From a virus, in IMG/VR virus record IMGVR_UViG_3300033233_000132, positions 1 to 30,031 of that record: a stretch of DNA of 30,031 nt. The stretch is one strand, 5' to 3'. The notes under the pieces were generated by a model, which was not told the DNA's origin, made no database searches, and saw nothing but the letters and a program-made list of their open reading frames with translations. Shown here one piece after another: positions 28,354 to 30,031 of this stretch; the stretch's first letter is position 1; every line of letters starts with the position of its first letter. Made by a program: the position numbers and the translations under genes.

Positions 28354-28755
28354 TCAGCCCCGGAACTTGCACAGCCGGAAAGTTGGCTGCGGCGCGGTTC
28401 CTCGCCCGGTCGGGCGCGCCAGAGATTTCACCCCCTCTATCCCCCTCGCGGCGATCAGACGTGCCCCCCGTGCCGAGTTGCAATGCGCACAGGCAGGCAC
28501 GAGGTCGCCGAGCTGGCCGCCCTGCGACCAGGGCACGAGATAGTCGGCGCTGTCCGCTGGACGCCCACACCAATGGCATGGCCGCCCGAGCATCGCGCGA
28601 CGCGCTCGTTCGTAGTCCGCCCCATGACCACGAGCCTGACGAGGCACCCCGTGATGGTTCCGCGCGGATACCAAATCATGGGCACGGCAATAGCCCCGCG
28701 GCACGAGGCGGGGGCAGCCGGGCATGGCACAGGCGCGAACCGACGACACGCTCAC
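28354..28755 (-). CDS. HNH endonuclease-like protein with His to Tyr change
   Basis: 133 residues from a GTG at 28755 that overlaps the holin stop. An N-terminal zinc motif (CAMPGC...YCRAH) precedes the HNH module: CHWC (Cys60/Cys63), then ADYLVPWSQGG at 70-80, then CAHCNSARGARL. Zinc-bound HNH proteins next to terminases help packaging in HK97-like phages. Where the family has Asp-His before the hydrophobic-x-Pro segment, this protein has Asp71-Tyr72 (codon TAT), so the usual general base is missing. Confidence 0.75.
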   Translation of the reverse strand: MSVSSVRACAMPGCPRLVPRGYCRAHDLVSARNHHGVPRQARGHGADYERARRAMLGRPCHWCGRPADSADYLVPWSQGGQLGDLVPACAHCNSARGARLIAARGIEGVKSLARPTGRGTAPQPTFRLCKFRG

Positions 28756-29051
28756 GGCGCCCGGATCCCCGATGGTGCGCCGGTGACGTCATCGTGGATG
28801 CCCATCGCCACCCGGGCGATCCCGTACCAGGCGAGGAGCGCGGCGAAGCCCGACTCGGCCGTCCGGTCACCCGAGGCCGACCAGGCGGCGACCACGAGCG
28901 CGCCCGAGAAGGCGAACGCGAGCACCGGCTCGAGCTGGCGGCGGCCGATGACCGGGAGCACCCGCTTGAGGATCTCGACGATCCCGCTCACGAGGGCAGC
29001 CGCGCTGACAGCGCCGGCAGCTGTGAGCACGGAGGCGAGGGTCAGGTCCAT
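28752..29051 (-). CDS. Holin-like membrane protein
   Basis: 99 residues from MDLTLASVLTAAGAVSAAAL. Three hydrophobic segments are visible (about 4-30, 43-62 and 69-86), with a charged C-terminus. It follows the endolysin after one base and precedes the HNH gene. GGAAGGAG, 6 bases upstream of the ATG, gives strong translation. Its position and topology fit a holin that releases or activates the lysozyme. Confidence 0.7.
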   Translation of the reverse strand: MDLTLASVLTAAGAVSAAALVSGIVEILKRVLPVIGRRQLEPVLAFAFSGALVVAAWSASGDRTAESGFAALLAWYGIARVAMGIHDDVTGAPSGIRAP

Positions 29052-29052
29052 C

Positions 29053-29886
29053 TCAGGCTCCTTCCATATCCACTTGGGCAGCGAGGATGTAGTAGCCCGC
29101 CGACCCGCCCGATGCGAGCCGCAGGAAGCCGGTGCCACGGGGCACGCTGCTCGACTCGATCGTCACGGCGGCGTCGACCGTGCCAGAGTACGGGCCCGGG
29201 ATCGGGCTCAGCTCAGCCGTCGCCGAGAACCGCCGCAACTGCGTCCCGACGCTCGTGAACCGGCGCGGCGCCGGGAACTTCTCGACGGTCACCGTGACGA
29301 GTCGCACGTCCTCATCCTCCGCAGTTGGCGCCGTTGCTCCACGAGCGCCGACCAGCTGGCGCAGAGCCGCCAGGTCGCCGTTGAACTTATCCCGATCCCA
29401 TGGCCGGCTCGTGTACTGCCAGAAGGCCCATGGCAGCTTCGTGAGCGGGCGATGGGCGAGCCGAGCGGCGAGGGTGTAGTCGGCGATCCAGTTGGCGTCC
29501 TGGCCAAGGTCGCCCGGCCAGGTGCCGCGCGAGCTGTAGAGCAGGACCGTCTTGCCCGGCGCCCGTTGCCGGAGGCGGGCGATGAACTCGCGACCCTGCG
29601 CGGCGGTCATCGTCTGCGTGCTATCCCGCTCAAGATCGAGTGCCAGCAGGTCGGCATCCGTGGCCACCCTGAGGAAGGCATCGACCTGTGCGGACGCATA
29701 CTCGAAGCCGACCCCGAAATGGTAGGCGCCGACGACGAGGCCAGCCTTGCGGAAGGCTGCGACATGCGTCGCATACATCGGGTCGGCGGTCGTCGCGTAA
29801 GTCGCGCGGGCGAAGGCGAACGCCAGTCCTGCGAGGCTCGGCGTAGACCGCTGCCACTTGCTGACGTCGATGCCGTCGAGCGTCAT
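29053..29886 (-). CDS. GH25 endolysin (muramidase)
   Basis: 277 residues. GH25 signatures: LDGIDVSKWQ at 3-12 (Asp7), LLALDLERD at 80-88 (Asp84 and Glu86 catalytic pair) and FWQYTS with DRDKFNGD at 155-171. It cleaves the N-acetylmuramic acid-glucosamine bond in peptidoglycan. The C-terminal 90 residues (about 190-277) are beta-rich (LVTVTVEKFPAPRRFTSVGT) and may bind cell wall. No signal peptide, so a holin would be required. ATGA overlap with the partial gene upstream. Confidence 0.9.
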   Translation of the reverse strand: MTLDGIDVSKWQRSTPSLAGLAFAFARATYATTADPMYATHVAAFRKAGLVVGAYHFGVGFEYASAQVDAFLRVATDADLLALDLERDSTQTMTAAQGREFIARLRQRAPGKTVLLYSSRGTWPGDLGQDANWIADYTLAARLAHRPLTKLPWAFWQYTSRPWDRDKFNGDLAALRQLVGARGATAPTAEDEDVRLVTVTVEKFPAPRRFTSVGTQLRRFSATAELSPIPGPYSGTVDAAVTIESSSVPRGTGFLRLASGGSAGYYILAAQVDMEGA

Positions 29887-30031
29887 GCCTGGACCTCAGG
29901 CGGTGCCCACATGAGCAGGGCCGCCCGCGCCCGGCGGATGTCCTCGCCGTCGGCGAGCGCCTGCGCCTCGGCGGCGCGCCAGGCGATGATCGCCTCGGCC
30001 TCGCCGGGGCTGACCGGATGCGGCCGGCCGG
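29883..30031 (-). CDS. C-terminal end of a hypothetical protein (partial)
   Basis: The last 48 codons of a gene entering from the right edge. They encode GRPHPVSPGEAEAIIAWRAA and a helical, Ala/Glu/Arg-rich stretch ending LLMWAPPEVQA. The stop overlaps the endolysin start as ATGA. The fragment is too short to classify; its position suggests a lysis or structural gene. Confidence 0.6.
   Translation of the reverse strand, partial: GRPHPVSPGEAEAIIAWRAAEAQALADGEDIRRARAALLMWAPPEVQA

Noticed and set aside
27905-28579. Upstream extension of the large terminase frame
   Set aside because: The extension covers the small terminase and part of the HNH gene and has low-complexity sequence. The ATG at 27904 overlaps the small-subunit stop as ATGA.
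1-30031. tRNA genes, CRISPR arrays, insertion sequences, integrase and attachment sites
   Set aside because: None seen on either strand; the only direct repeats are the iterons, the pentamer array and the coiled-coil gene segments.

Overview
The window is a continuous stretch of a tailed double-stranded DNA phage (or prophage) genome. Every convincing gene lies on the minus strand, so it reads from right to left. Base composition is very GC-rich by eye. The structural proteins (HK97-fold capsid with prohead protease, HK97-type portal, tape measure, frameshifted tail-assembly chaperone) point to a long, non-contractile tail (siphovirus). High GC, many small zinc-binding proteins and a GH25 lysozyme fit a phage of a high-GC host such as an actinomycete or Chloroflexota, but nothing here fixes the host. 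No integrase, excisionase or tRNA was found, so lifestyle is open.

Layout in order of transcription (right to left). (1) 30031-28354: the end of an unknown gene, then a lysis pair (GH25 endolysin, holin-like membrane protein) and an HNH protein next to the terminase genes. (2) 28347-22375: small and large terminase, a small membrane protein, portal, prohead protease, major capsid protein. (3) 22314-19559: a possible decoration protein, small proteins including a zinc/HTH protein, head-tail connector, tail-completion proteins. (4) 19555-11573: tail tube, chaperone G and GT made by a -1 frameshift, tape measure, a tail-tip protein with a discoidin-like end, fibre-like proteins, a polyglycine protein and a protein with three 41-residue repeats. 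(5) 11485-1: the early region. It opens with an XRE-type regulator behind a recognisable promoter, followed by small genes, YqaJ-type exonuclease and RecT-type annealing protein, many small coiled-coil and zinc proteins, a replication initiator-like protein, a DnaC-like loader, a resolvase-like nuclease, an SNase-like nuclease, a Pol X-like nucleotidyltransferase and a secreted RlpA-like protein.

The genes are very tightly packed. Most early junctions are 4-base ATGA overlaps with a Shine-Dalgarno sequence inside the end of the upstream gene, so the early region probably behaves as one translationally coupled operon driven from about position 11500. Following the ATGA chain reveals two small genes (2039-2167 and 11178-11294).

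The most interesting signals are: an iteron-like repeat cluster plus a 24-base near-palindrome and a pentanucleotide array inside the initiator gene (candidate lambda-like origin); a CCCAAAC slippery site with a correctly spaced stem; a near-leaderless regulator promoter overlapped by a palindrome; a 20-pair hairpin at 10885-10953; the 41-residue repeat protein; an RlpA-like protein encoded among early genes; and an HNH protein with Tyr at the expected catalytic His.
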